Positions 19,323 to 28,573 of a stretch of DNA of 64,000 bases are shown here, piece by piece. A program made the translations under genes and the position numbers. This stretch comes from Saprospiraceae bacterium. Its GTDB lineage: Bacteria; Bacteroidota; Bacteroidia; Chitinophagales; Saprospiraceae. How positions within the stretch are numbered: the first letter of the stretch is position 1; each line of letters opens with the position of its first letter. The notes below the pieces were generated by a model. It saw only the letters and a list, made by a program, of their open reading frames with translations. It had not been told where the DNA came from and did no database searches. The stretch is from assembly GCA_016710585.1 (NCBI GenBank), contig JADJVN010000014.1, positions 62,001-126,000 of the forward strand, given 5' to 3'.

Positions 19323-19876
19323 ATGTCAGCAGAATTAGATAGTCAATTAAAAAAGACGAAGGAGGAATTTGAGCGTGCTGTAGACCATCTTCAGAAAGAA
19401 CTCTCTCGTGTGCGCACTGGAAAGGCCTCTACAAACATACTGGAGAGTGTAATGGTAAATTATTAGTGCCGATCTCTCAAGTAGCCAATTTGAGCCTTGG
19501 AGACTCACGCACAATAGTCGTCCAGCCATGGGAAAAGAAAATGATTGCTGAAATCGAAAAAGGCATCTTTGAATCAAATATTGGTCTCACACCTCAGAAC
19601 GATGGTGAGTCGATTCGTCTATCAATCCCACCTCTTACCGAAGAACGCAGAAAAGAATTTGCCAAACATGTAAAGCAGTTTGGTGAAGAGGCTAAAGTGA
19701 GCATACGTTCAAGCAGACATAAGATTCTTGATCTCATCAAAAAGGAACAAAAAAATGGCTTAGCAGAAGATGTAGCCAAAAGAAAAGAACAAGATATCCA
19801 AGCACAAGTGACAGACTTCTCAGCGAAAATTGATAAAATCATTGAAGCTAAAGAGAAGGAAGTTTTGACAGTGTAA
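19323..19876 (+). CDS. frr: Ribosome recycling factor, frame interrupted near 19464
   Basis: Dissociates ribosomes after termination. From ATG 19323 the first 47 codons match RRF (ELSRVRTGKAS, LESVMVNYY-like) and stop at 19464-19466. The rest is in the -1 frame from 19466 (VPISQVANLSLGDSRT, QPWEKKM, and the long C-terminal helix ending at 19876). RRFs normally have YYG(S/T)xxPL here, so three residues plus one base, i.e. ten bases, seem to be missing. Without the lesion the protein would be about 187 residues, normal for the family. As an essential single gene it should be intact in the cell; see findings. Confidence 0.88.
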
Positions 19877-19901
19877 AAGATCATATATTTTTCAAAATAA
19901 C

Positions 19902-19946
19902 AAAAGCTCCAAACAGAAATGAAGAAATTTGTTTGGAGCTTTTTTC
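19902..19946 (+). terminator. Rho-independent terminator after frr
   Basis: A perfect 13-bp stem AAAAGCTCCAAAC (19902-19914) with GTTTGGAGCTTTT (19931-19943), continuing into a T-run. It ends the serS-peptidase-frr unit. Confidence 0.92.
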
Positions 19947-20160
19947 GTTATTAATGGAATTGAAATAGAACATTAATAAAATATAAAACATCTTAATTTG
20001 CATCAATATGGAGGATCAATGTATTGGAAAAAAAATCATTAATTGGACAAAAAAGTGTAATAACAATTAATGCTTTAATAAAAATATAATAACCAACAAC
20101 TTTGTATAATTTATATCTTTACATGATATTTTTTATTTCAAAACGAAAAATTTAAATTTT

Positions 20161-20667
20161 ATGACTATTAATTGGCTTGCAGTTTTAGTGGCGGCATTAG
20201 TGCCGATGCTGTTGGGTTTTATTTGGTATCATCCCAAAGTCATGGGAAAAGTATGGATGGATGCATGTGGATTTAAAGAAGAAGATATGAAGTCCACTTC
20301 AAATATGGGGCTCATTTTTGGAATTTCATTTTTAATGAGTTTGTTACTTGCTTTTGCAATGAATACTATCTCGTATCATCAAACATTTGTAGCAAATTCT
20401 TTAATGAATCAACCAGGTTTTGGTGATCCCAATTCTGAGGTAGGGAAATATTTAGCTGATTATATGGCTAAATACGGTACAAATTTCAGAACATTCTCTC
20501 ATGGAGCTGCCCATGGCGTATTGATTGCTGGTATCATGATCGTAGTGCCAGTTCTTACTACCAATGCATTATTTGAGAAAAAAGGATTCAAATATATTGC
20601 AGTCAATGCAGGATATTGGCTCATCACTTTAGGATTGATGGGTGGAATAGTTTGTGCTTGGATATAA
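20161..20667 (+). CDS. DUF1761 family membrane protein
   Basis: The 168-residue protein has four hydrophobic segments (about 5-24, 57-78, 115-137 and 144-167). The motif GFIWYHPKVMGKVWMDACG near the N-terminus is the DUF1761 hallmark. Function is unknown; it is predicted to be an inner-membrane protein. It stands alone between the frr terminator and a strong convergent hairpin. A second DUF1761 protein is encoded at 31.5 kb. Confidence 0.85.
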   Translation: MTINWLAVLVAALVPMLLGFIWYHPKVMGKVWMDACGFKEEDMKSTSNMGLIFGISFLMSLLLAFAMNTISYHQTFVANSLMNQPGFGDPNSEVGKYLADYMAKYGTNFRTFSHGAAHGVLIAGIMIVVPVLTTNALFEKKGFKYIAVNAGYWLITLGLMGGIVCAWI

Positions 20668-20679
20668 AATTTATTGTAG

Positions 20680-20720
20680 GCAAGTTATAAATTAATACCT
20701 TGATTTAATTTATAACTTGC
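20680..20720. terminator. Bidirectional terminator hairpin between convergent genes
   Basis: A perfect 15-bp AT-rich inverted repeat, GCAAGTTATAAATTA (20680-20694) and TAATTTATAACTTGC (20706-20720), with an 11-nt loop lies between the rightward DUF1761 gene and the leftward T9SS gene. Confidence 0.75.
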
Positions 20721-20763
20721 TGACTTTAATTTCAAAATTTGCTAAATGTGAAACCACTTTATT

Positions 20764-22419
20764 CTAATCAAGTTTGATGATTTTTGAAAATGTGCTTTCA
20801 ATGCCTTTTATAAAATAACTACCAGAAGAAAGCTGAGATACTGAGATTGGTTTATCTTCATTATGATTCTCTATATTCAATACTTCTTGTCCAAATAAAT
20901 TGACTATCTTAAAATTCTTAACTGGTAGATTTTTTATAAAGAATTGGTCATGACAAGGATTGGGATAAATCACTATATTCTCAAGCTTTAGAGTCTTTTG
21001 TATAGATGTAGTGACATTAACTTTGTTTGCATAAAAATTATCATTAGAATGTAACTCTAATAGTTCATTCGCTGCAAAAGCATAAAATTCTACATCCAAC
21101 TCTTTATCAGTAGAAAAATTCTCCGTCTTATACTGAACAGATATGAGAATCGAATCATTCGGGAGTACAACTTTTCTATAAGTATTCTCCCATCTGTGGT
21201 GACATGGATTTCCAGAATATCGGTGAGAGGCAAAGTGAAAATTTGAAACTGGGATATTCCCAATATTCTTTACAGATAATACACTTTCGAATCTAAAATA
21301 ATAGTACCATACCTTAATAAATGGATTGTATAATGAATCTGTAATAGTAAGCTTTGAAGAAATCAAATCAAGTTTCAAATTTGGTCGCTGGATAATTGGA
21401 AATGAAAAGTCTTCCAGTTTTTTCAAGCAAGAAACTTGTAATCCTCCATTGTTTAAATCTTGCGATCCTACTATATAATGCTTTCCTTGATAATAATCCC
21501 CATGAAGAATCGACGTATATGGAATCTCCGATTCTATCACATCTTGCTGAACTATAGAATCATTTTTGACTGAACATTTTGAGATTGATTTGAAGCCCTC
21601 AGTATTGGATCCATAAAAATAAAAAGTATCTGCATCAACACTGAAGTCATTAATTTTCAACGATGAATTTAATCGGAAAATGCTGCTCTTTTTTGTTGCG
21701 ATGGAATAATGAGTTATAATCTTCATTGTGCCATCAATATAGAAGAATCCATCATTTGAATTTGTTACAAATGTATTTATATAAAAATTTAATTTTTCTT
21801 CATTTTGAAAGTTCTTAATTATGTTGCTTGTATTGAAGTTACTATAAACTAAAGTAGAATCGTTGATGAAATAAACATAGTTGATCCCAGTTTTTGTTTC
21901 ATAAACTTTGATTAACTGTATTCCAGTATCTACAACATTGATTTTAAAAATTTCATTATTCAATGCAAAATATAGAGGCTTGCCTTTGACATAATTTGAG
22001 ATCACAGGTGATCCATTGTAAATATTGGAGACTGGCAGTTGATAATAGAATACTTGTCTTCCAGTATCATTATAATAATTTAAAAAATAAGATTTTATTT
22101 GTGCGACATCGTCTGCTATATCACTTCTACCACAAATAAAAAAATGAGATGAATCTGCTTCCTCGATATCTGAAACTAAAGTAAAACCATCGCTATTGAT
22201 ACTATTAACAGAACTACGAATTAAGCGATCGCGATATATATCAAAAGCTGCTTGATTACAGGAAGATCCTACTCTAACTTGAATCCAAGTCCCATTTTTG
22301 AGCAAAAGTGTTTGACTAATATTTGATTCTGTGTTCTGAAATACAAATTCATTTCTATCTTGAGAGAACAAAGTATAAACAGAGCTCAAAATGAAAAATA
22401 AGAAATGGACCTTTTTCAT
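20764..22419 (-). CDS. Secreted protein with CARDB-like domain and T9SS type A sorting domain
   Basis: The 551-residue protein has a signal peptide (MKKVHFLFFILSSVYTLFSQ). Residues about 25-330 form a beta-rich region without a family I recognise. About 340-465 looks like a CARDB-type Ig fold (SVKNIGNIPVSNF through LHSNDNFYANKV). The tail IVIYPNPCHDQFFIKN through FSKIIKLD is a T9SS type A sorting domain. It should be exported and anchored or released at the surface. Function unknown. Confidence 0.8.
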   Translation of the reverse strand: MKKVHFLFFILSSVYTLFSQDRNEFVFQNTESNISQTLLLKNGTWIQVRVGSSCNQAAFDIYRDRLIRSSVNSINSDGFTLVSDIEEADSSHFFICGRSDIADDVAQIKSYFLNYYNDTGRQVFYYQLPVSNIYNGSPVISNYVKGKPLYFALNNEIFKINVVDTGIQLIKVYETKTGINYVYFINDSTLVYSNFNTSNIIKNFQNEEKLNFYINTFVTNSNDGFFYIDGTMKIITHYSIATKKSSIFRLNSSLKINDFSVDADTFYFYGSNTEGFKSISKCSVKNDSIVQQDVIESEIPYTSILHGDYYQGKHYIVGSQDLNNGGLQVSCLKKLEDFSFPIIQRPNLKLDLISSKLTITDSLYNPFIKVWYYYFRFESVLSVKNIGNIPVSNFHFASHRYSGNPCHHRWENTYRKVVLPNDSILISVQYKTENFSTDKELDVEFYAFAANELLELHSNDNFYANKVNVTTSIQKTLKLENIVIYPNPCHDQFFIKNLPVKNFKIVNLFGQEVLNIENHNEDKPISVSQLSSGSYFIKGIESTFSKIIKLD

Positions 22420-22559
22420 AAAAAAAGATTTTAAGGTTTCATCAAAGTTTACAAACTTTGATTGGGTATTTTTAAATATTTCAAGTAAAAATACTAAATT
22501 TCTAATTCAAAAAATAATTCTTGAATAAGAACTATGAAAAAGGCATGCTCTTATTCACA

Positions 22560-23510
22560 CTACTCCTTCTTTTCCTTCAACATTTGCTCCTTTTTATAAG
22601 CCTCTACATCCCAAATGATGTCCCATCTTTTAACATAATCTGCAAGTGGTCCAAGTCCAACTTTTGCTCTGCGTTCATCTACATGATCTGGATCTTCAAG
22701 TGGGAAAATGTAGGATTTATTAGTCTCTCTATCTGATCCAATTTGACTTCCATATATTTGCTTTCTTCCTTCTCCCAATGCCACTCTATCTTCAAGTAAT
22801 GCCAATGAACTTCCACTTGCATTCTTATTCTTAACAGCTTCACGCATCATTGGTAAATACTGCTGCTGGGTTTTAAGATCAGAATGTTGGATAACCAAAA
22901 ATAAAGTTTGATTTGCCTGATTACCGACTTTATCTGGACCAACCCATCCATGTGTATCAAGGATTTGCTTAACTTTGATTAAGTTCACACTGTCCTTATA
23001 AAGCATGATCTTTCCTAGACTATCTACTTGGCTACTTTTATGTCCATATGTTTTTCTTGCCGCTATATACTCTTGTCTGATTGGCTGATCATCATTATAT
23101 ATTTCAAGTAATTTTGCTTGTAGTGGTTTATCATAATTTGCTTCCTTTACATCGACTATTTTCTGCATAGCAGACAATAGCTTATTCCATTTTTTTTGAT
23201 TGTGAAGTGATATCAAATCTTTATCCTGCTTCATATGATGAATATTAATCCAACCATTATCCATTGCATTATTCAACCATTGGAATGCCATTTTTTTATT
23301 ACCAGCAAGGGCTGCAGAACATGCCGCATCGTATAAATTGCTGCCATTTTTTTTCTCTATTTTAAAGGCTTGTTTATAAACTTCAACTGACTTAACATAT
23401 TCCTTATCGCGATAAAATTTATCTGCATCGCCAATGAGATCTTTATAACTCTTTTGGCTATATGTTAAACTTGAAAATAGAAAGCATATCGATATGAATA
23501 CTAATCTCAT
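22560..23510 (-). CDS. Exported TPR-like protein with DUF6624-like domain
   Basis: The 316-residue protein has a signal peptide (MRLVFISICFLFSS ending TYSQ). Residues about 20-110 read as tetratricopeptide-like helices (LIGDADKFYRDKEYVKSVEVYKQAF, AACSAALAGNKKMAFQWL). The C-terminal half contains the segment QILDTHGWVGPDKVG and ALLEDRVALGEGRKQIYGSQI, characteristic of DUF6624 proteins of unknown role. The family name is from memory. It lies 53 bp upstream of nothing shared: the DUF1801 gene behind it ends at 23564, so the two may be co-transcribed. Confidence 0.78.
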   Translation of the reverse strand: MRLVFISICFLFSSLTYSQKSYKDLIGDADKFYRDKEYVKSVEVYKQAFKIEKKNGSNLYDAACSAALAGNKKMAFQWLNNAMDNGWINIHHMKQDKDLISLHNQKKWNKLLSAMQKIVDVKEANYDKPLQAKLLEIYNDDQPIRQEYIAARKTYGHKSSQVDSLGKIMLYKDSVNLIKVKQILDTHGWVGPDKVGNQANQTLFLVIQHSDLKTQQQYLPMMREAVKNKNASGSSLALLEDRVALGEGRKQIYGSQIGSDRETNKSYIFPLEDPDHVDERRAKVGLGPLADYVKRWDIIWDVEAYKKEQMLKEKKE

Positions 23511-23563
23511 TTTGATGGTTTTACTTTATAAATATTATTTTTTGTCTTGACTTAATAATCCAA

Positions 23564-23926
23564 TTATTTATTCAAATTTTCTTTAACTCTAAATTTAACC
23601 ATTTTTTTGATCAATGACAAAGGCATTTTCTGATCTAATGGAAATTGTACAGATCCTTTGGCATGTTTATACTTGGCGAGTTCAGCTTTGAATGCTTCGT
23701 GGCCAGTAGGCAGTGCATAGAATCCAATATGAGCTTTAAATGCAGCAAAGTGAACTAAATTGCCATTGAGCTTGAAAGTAGGAATATTATAACTAATTGC
23801 TTCCTCTGAATCTGGAGCCGCAGCTTTAATTGCATCCCGAATTTCTTGCAATTTCATCTGTACCTCTTCTGGAAATCCTTTAATATACTCATCTATGCTA
23901 TTGAACTTAGCCATTGGTTTAGACAT
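23564..23926 (-). CDS. DUF1801 (YdhG-like) small protein
   Basis: The 120-residue protein has the DUF1801 pattern: FPEEVQMKLQEIRDAI, a central YNIPTFKLNGNLVHFAAFKAHIGF split over two strands, and a C-terminal Lys-rich helix (LIKKMVKFRVKENL). Members include the proposed iron chaperone Fra/YdhG of Bacillus; the role here is uncertain. A strong terminator sits immediately upstream, separating it from the foldase gene. Confidence 0.87.
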   Translation of the reverse strand: MSKPMAKFNSIDEYIKGFPEEVQMKLQEIRDAIKAAAPDSEEAISYNIPTFKLNGNLVHFAAFKAHIGFYALPTGHEAFKAELAKYKHAKGSVQFPLDQKMPLSLIKKMVKFRVKENLNK

Positions 23927-23970
23927 AAAAAATTAATGCTCAAATTTGAACAAACAAATTTGAGCATTAA
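23927..23970 (-). terminator. Terminator of the periplasmic foldase gene
   Basis: A perfect 15-bp stem, 23933-23947 against 23956-23970, with an 8-nt loop. On the minus strand it is followed by TTTTTTAT, so it ends the 23996-26119 gene just before the DUF1801 start codon. Confidence 0.88.
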
Positions 23971-23995
23971 AATTAAAATATTTTTACAAAATCTA

Positions 23996-26119
23996 TTAAA
24001 AGAATTTTGCTCGGTTGTCTTTAATTTTTTCTTTATCCTTTAATGCTTCCATCATATATCCCATGGCTGTACCCTTTGCTGGATGTTGATAAAATCTCTT
24101 AAAGCTCGCTGGATCCAAATTTTTAGGCGGAATTTTATTCACTATTTTAACAAAATAAACTCCATTCTTTCCTTTCAAAGGACCAACAAATTGTCCTACA
24201 TCCTTTTTCATCACTTCAGCTAACACCACTTGTTCATTTGGAAAAGTACCAATATATCCAGCCAAAACACTTGCATCCTTAGCAGAATCAATCTTGGCGG
24301 TATAGGTTCCGTATGTACCAGTTAATTCATTTGGCATGGCACCTATTCCCAATTTGATTTTATTAAACTTGATGTCGCTTAAGATTTCATCTCCTGCTTG
24401 TTTTTTTACATACTCTAATGAAGGAGTTCCTTTAGGGTTTTTCTTCTCATAAGCTCCAATAACGTATCTATTTGTATATTTCTTTACATCATCTTGTAAA
24501 GAATATACTTCAGGACTAACGTCACCCAGTTCTGTAGCAGGATTGTACAACCATTTTGCAATTTCTCTCACTGTACTAGAAGCACCTTCACCAAAACGAG
24601 TGATTTTAAATGCACTTTTGTTCATTTGTGGTTCTACTTCAAGTTTGTATTTGCCACTTTCATTGATCGCTTTTTTGAAAGACTCAATGTCTCTGTGAGT
24701 TTGTATTATTTCTTGAGCTTCATTCATTAATCGATCTGAAATTTCATCTCCAGGTTGGATCGTTTCAGAAATTACACCCAACTGAATACCTTCATCTTTA
24801 TTGATATATTTCTGGTCTGTAACCTCAACTAAGTGAAATCCAAATTGGGTTCCTATAATATAATATTTACCTTTTACTGCTTTGTAAAATATTAAGTCAT
24901 TGAATTCTTTAACCATTCTATTTGGTGAAGTATAACCCAGATCACCTCCTTGTGGACTTGAGCCCGGATCCTGTGAGAACTGCTTTGCTAAATCAGCAAA
25001 ATTGCCTTTCCCTGATTCTAACACATTTTGAAGACTGTCTAGCAATCTCTTACCTTGAACAGCTTCCTGTTGTGTCTTCACTTGATACAATATGTGTCTT
25101 GACTTGACTGAGTCTGGAATCATTTTCCTATCTAGAATTTTTGCTATTCTGATGTCACCATTTTCATAATATGGACCTACGATACTTCCCTTTGGAGCAG
25201 CAAAAAGCATCTCAGCATTCTCTGGTGAAAGCTCAGATTTTTTATACAGTTTTTGATCCCATGTACCCAATTGACCTACGATATATGCTGAATCATTAGT
25301 TGCGTTTGAAAAATTCAATTTCTTTTCTTCCATCTGAGTCTTCAAATTTAATGTATCCTCAGAAGTAGGAATGATATTGATCATAGCATATACAAAATCT
25401 CTAGACTCTTCTTTATTGGTGAATTTTGCTGGGTTTAACTTGAGATAATTTTGAATATCCGCATCTGTTATCGGAGCATCCTCATCTTTGATCTCAGTAT
25501 AAGGAATAATAGAATAAGCTAATTCCATTTTAGAATTACCATCAGTAAGATTTTTTGTAATCATAAAATCTGGTTGATACAATGATTTTGATACCAAGGC
25601 ATTGAATTTAGAATACAACCTTTCTTTTTTAATTTCTTGTTCTTGAATTTTCCAAAAATCTACTGCTTGGGCAGGAAGCTGACCATTATCCATATTGGTT
25701 TTAAACTGGCTCAATTGATCTCTATTGACTTGTCCAGTATTAGGATCTCTAAAGTTTCTTTCTACAACTGGGGATAAATTGTTTCCAAACTGAAGTTCAT
25801 TCATTTCAGATTCTGATACTCCCAATCCATTACTTTGAGATTCCTTTTCAAGTATTGCTTCTTCCACAAACTGCTCCCATAGATATTCTTTTCTTCCATA
25901 AAAATCTACAGAGGAATTTTGGTACATGATCCCTTCTTTGCGTTGGAATTCTGTATAATCCAAACTTTTACCAGCTACGGTACCCATATTGTTTGAATTC
26001 TTGAAAAGAGCCCCTGAATTTCCTGAATTCATATCCATTAAAATAAAACCGAGCAAAGCCATTGCCATCAAGACCGTCACGATCCAAAGTCTTTTACGAA
26101 TACTTGAAATTAATCCCAT
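23996..26119 (-). CDS. PpiD/SurA-like periplasmic peptidyl-prolyl isomerase
   Basis: The 707-residue protein has one N-terminal membrane helix (LWIVTVLMAMALLGFILMD), a SurA_N-like chaperone region, and a parvulin domain at about 345-440 (SRHILYQVKTQQEA, FADLAKQFSQDPGSS, GGDLGYTSPNRM). A second, degenerate parvulin-like region may follow. It should help fold envelope and secreted proteins in the periplasm, which fits a genome rich in T9SS cargo. A promoter match lies 80 bp upstream and a strong terminator directly downstream, so it is probably monocistronic. Confidence 0.9.
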   Translation of the reverse strand: MGLISSIRKRLWIVTVLMAMALLGFILMDMNSGNSGALFKNSNNMGTVAGKSLDYTEFQRKEGIMYQNSSVDFYGRKEYLWEQFVEEAILEKESQSNGLGVSESEMNELQFGNNLSPVVERNFRDPNTGQVNRDQLSQFKTNMDNGQLPAQAVDFWKIQEQEIKKERLYSKFNALVSKSLYQPDFMITKNLTDGNSKMELAYSIIPYTEIKDEDAPITDADIQNYLKLNPAKFTNKEESRDFVYAMINIIPTSEDTLNLKTQMEEKKLNFSNATNDSAYIVGQLGTWDQKLYKKSELSPENAEMLFAAPKGSIVGPYYENGDIRIAKILDRKMIPDSVKSRHILYQVKTQQEAVQGKRLLDSLQNVLESGKGNFADLAKQFSQDPGSSPQGGDLGYTSPNRMVKEFNDLIFYKAVKGKYYIIGTQFGFHLVEVTDQKYINKDEGIQLGVISETIQPGDEISDRLMNEAQEIIQTHRDIESFKKAINESGKYKLEVEPQMNKSAFKITRFGEGASSTVREIAKWLYNPATELGDVSPEVYSLQDDVKKYTNRYVIGAYEKKNPKGTPSLEYVKKQAGDEILSDIKFNKIKLGIGAMPNELTGTYGTYTAKIDSAKDASVLAGYIGTFPNEQVVLAEVMKKDVGQFVGPLKGKNGVYFVKIVNKIPPKNLDPASFKRFYQHPAKGTAMGYMMEALKDKEKIKDNRAKFF

Positions 26120-26199
26120 AAGAGAAAATATAATTTATTAAGAATCAATATATTAAAATAAAAACGAGTTCCAAAAACAGTGTTTTTGAAAAAACCTCG

Positions 26200-26229
26200 C
26201 AAAGTTAACATTTCTCAGTTGATTTTCAA
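26200..26229 (-). promoter_or_regulatory. Predicted promoter of the PpiD-like gene
   Basis: The minus strand has TTG (26229-26227), a 19-bp spacer and TAACTTTG (26207-26200). The predicted leader is about 75 nt. Confidence 0.65.
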
Positions 26230-26323
26230 GGAGAAAGCTAAAATAATGGAAAAGAAATTGATATTAAAAAAACTTAAATATAAAGATTTTGAATCTGTTT
26301 TGCTCTCTATTAAAGTCAGAAAT

Positions 26324-26908
26324 CTAAACTTTTTGATATTGATCTGTGGCATAAACATCCAATGTTTCATAAAAATCTTGCCCAAATCTTCTTATTATAG
26401 CTTCCTTTAAAAATTTATAGACTGGCAATTTAGCTTTCTTCCCAGCCTTACACGCAGGATCACAAATCTCCCAATTGTCATAATTCAAGGCTATAAAACC
26501 TTGCTTAGTATTCTCAGTGACCCGAATCGGGTAAAGATGGCACGATATTGGTTTTTTAAAATCTGTAATGCCTTGATAATAAGCTTGTTCGATAGCACAT
26601 TTTGCAATACCTAACTCATCTTTTATCATGAAGACACAAGGTCCACCGTTGACTAATTGAGTTCCCAAACCCGCTAAATCTTTATAATGCTTTGCTACAC
26701 CAAATTCATCAACGACTTTTTGGCTTTCTACAGGCAAAGTATGTTTTATCAACTTATAAACTTCTTCAAGTTTTGGTACTTCTTGTTTTTGGACTGGGGC
26801 TCCTAGATCTCCTTCATAACAACAAGCGCCCTTACATGCTTCTAGATTGCACAGGAATTGCTTTTCTATGATATCATCGCTTATCAAAACATTATCTATA
26901 GCTATCAT
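26324..26908 (-). CDS. DUF3109 family cysteine-cluster protein
   Basis: The 194-residue protein carries the spaced Cys pattern FLCNLEACKGACCYEGD near the N-terminus and later GGPCVF, AKCAIE, ISCHLYPIRV and EICDPACKAG. These are the conserved Cys of DUF3109, thought to bind a metal or iron-sulfur cluster; the biological role is not established. It is cytosolic by appearance. The gene stands alone, with 224 bp of AT-rich spacer to the Nudix gene. Confidence 0.87.
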   Translation of the reverse strand: MIAIDNVLISDDIIEKQFLCNLEACKGACCYEGDLGAPVQKQEVPKLEEVYKLIKHTLPVESQKVVDEFGVAKHYKDLAGLGTQLVNGGPCVFMIKDELGIAKCAIEQAYYQGITDFKKPISCHLYPIRVTENTKQGFIALNYDNWEICDPACKAGKKAKLPVYKFLKEAIIRRFGQDFYETLDVYATDQYQKV

Positions 26909-27132
26909 GGTGTAAAAATAAGAGAAAGATATTAAATGTCAGGATTTAGGGTGTATGCAGAGGAAATTAGGATAAATAATTCTTTTAAAATTTTAAAATC
27001 AAACAATTAAACAAAAATAAGTAGGATTGAAGGTGTGGTTCGTTCACTTTTGAACGATTTGAAACGACCATTCATTTAATACCTTTCTCTATACTTATGT
27101 GTTTTGAGGGTGGAATTTGTTACCTTTTTTTA

Positions 27133-27777
27133 TTAAATTTTTTTGAGCAATTCCGAGAATTCTTCTAAAATCATTGCTGTGGCTCCCCAAATCCAATATG
27201 GCTGAAAGTTAAATCCTGGGACCTCAAAGTCTGTTGCATAAGAAGTATTCAATCGACGCCGTTGTCTGGTTTCATCTTGAACTAAATTCTGTAGATCCAC
27301 AGAAAATATATCTTCCACTTCATTTGGATCTAACTTAAATTTATCAAGATCTTCCGCAATTGCAACAAAAGGAGATACGAGATTATCGCTGACTGGAATG
27401 TAGAGGTCGCTCAATCTTCCAATGACTTGATCGGCTTTGATATTCACTCCTATTTCTTCAAAAGTCTCTCTTAATGCTGTATTCAATAAACTCACATCTT
27501 CTTCTTCATAACGACCACCGGGTAGTGAAATCTGACCTGAATGGGGGTCTCGACTATTTCTACTCACTCTTTTAATAAGAGGAAATTTAAGTTGGCCATG
27601 CTCCTTATAAACTAGAATTAAAACTCCTGCTTTCCTAGTGAGATTGGTGGGACTTTCAATTAATCTTTTGGGTAATGGAGCCATATTAATATGTGATTCC
27701 ATCCCTTTGAGACCAAATTCTGTAATTACTTCAGGAAAACGTTTAGAAAAATAATCAATGTCTAAAAACGAAGACAT
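27133..27777 (-). CDS. Nudix hydrolase, CoA pyrophosphatase-like
   Basis: The 214-residue protein has the UPF0035-type signature (RDPHSGQISLPGG) directly joined to the Nudix box region (EEEDVSLLNTALRETFEEIGV), the combination that marks CoA diphosphatases such as NudL. These split CoA into phosphopantetheine and 3',5'-ADP. Box spacing departs slightly from the canonical Nudix formula, as it does in NudL. Its start overlaps the stop of hemD by one base, so it is the last gene of the long leftward run. Confidence 0.86.
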   Translation of the reverse strand: MSSFLDIDYFSKRFPEVITEFGLKGMESHINMAPLPKRLIESPTNLTRKAGVLILVYKEHGQLKFPLIKRVSRNSRDPHSGQISLPGGRYEEEDVSLLNTALRETFEEIGVNIKADQVIGRLSDLYIPVSDNLVSPFVAIAEDLDKFKLDPNEVEDIFSVDLQNLVQDETRQRRRLNTSYATDFEVPGFNFQPYWIWGATAMILEEFSELLKKI

Positions 27778-28562
27778 TAAATTGTCTTTTTTATATACTC
27801 CTCTAATGCCATCGCCATAGAAGGTGTGGCCGGAGAAGGAGCTTGAATATCAATGATAAGTCCAGCATCTTTTGCTGCTTTTGCTGCAGTGGGACCAAAA
27901 ACTGCAATCCTAGTATTGCCTTGAACAAAATCTGGGAAATTATCAAACAAAGATTTAATTTCCATTGGACTAAAGAATACCAATACATCATATTTTATGT
28001 CCTTGAGATCTGAAAGATCAGCATTAACAGTCCTATGCATGATGGCTTCTTGGAACTTTACCTTTACAGATTTTAAAAACTGAATGACTTCTACATTGGT
28101 GGTGTCAGAACATGGCACTAAAAATATGCCTGAATCTTTATGTTTTTGGAAATAATTGGCAATATCAGAAAGGTTTTTTACACCTGAAAAAACTTTACGT
28201 TTGCGAAAAAGAATAAATTTTTGTAAATAATTCGCTACAGTTTCTGTAGAACAAAAGTATTTTGTCAATTCATGAACTTTCAGACGCATCTCTTCACATA
28301 ATCGAAAGTAATGGTCAATTGAAGTCCGACTAGTAAAAACTACACATGGATAACCATTAGGTCTAATCTTCTGCTTCCTAAATTCTTTTTCGGTAAGTCC
28401 ATCTACTTGGATAAATGGCCTCCAATCCAATTGTATTGTATACTTAGTCTCGATATCATAATATGGAGACCTTTCTGGTTTGGGTTGAGAAACCAAAATA
28501 GAATTTACTTTATTCAGCCTTAAATCAGGTTCTGGTCCTTTTTTCTTCGTTTTTACTGGCAT
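27777..28562 (-). CDS. hemD: Uroporphyrinogen-III synthase
   Basis: The 261-residue protein matches the Bacteroidota form of HemD: NSILVSQPKPERSPYYD at the N-terminus, VVFTSRTSIDHYF, a hinge, then YDVLVFFSPMEIKSLF and IAVFGPTAAKAAKDAGL. It cyclises hydroxymethylbilane in tetrapyrrole synthesis. HemD is poorly conserved in sequence, but the domain order and the neighbour (DUF4271, 11 bp upstream) support the call. The other heme genes are not in the window. Confidence 0.88.
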   Translation of the reverse strand: MPVKTKKKGPEPDLRLNKVNSILVSQPKPERSPYYDIETKYTIQLDWRPFIQVDGLTEKEFRKQKIRPNGYPCVVFTSRTSIDHYFRLCEEMRLKVHELTKYFCSTETVANYLQKFILFRKRKVFSGVKNLSDIANYFQKHKDSGIFLVPCSDTTNVEVIQFLKSVKVKFQEAIMHRTVNADLSDLKDIKYDVLVFFSPMEIKSLFDNFPDFVQGNTRIAVFGPTAAKAAKDAGLIIDIQAPSPATPSMAMALEEYIKKTI

Positions 28563-28573
28563 TTAAAAAGGAT

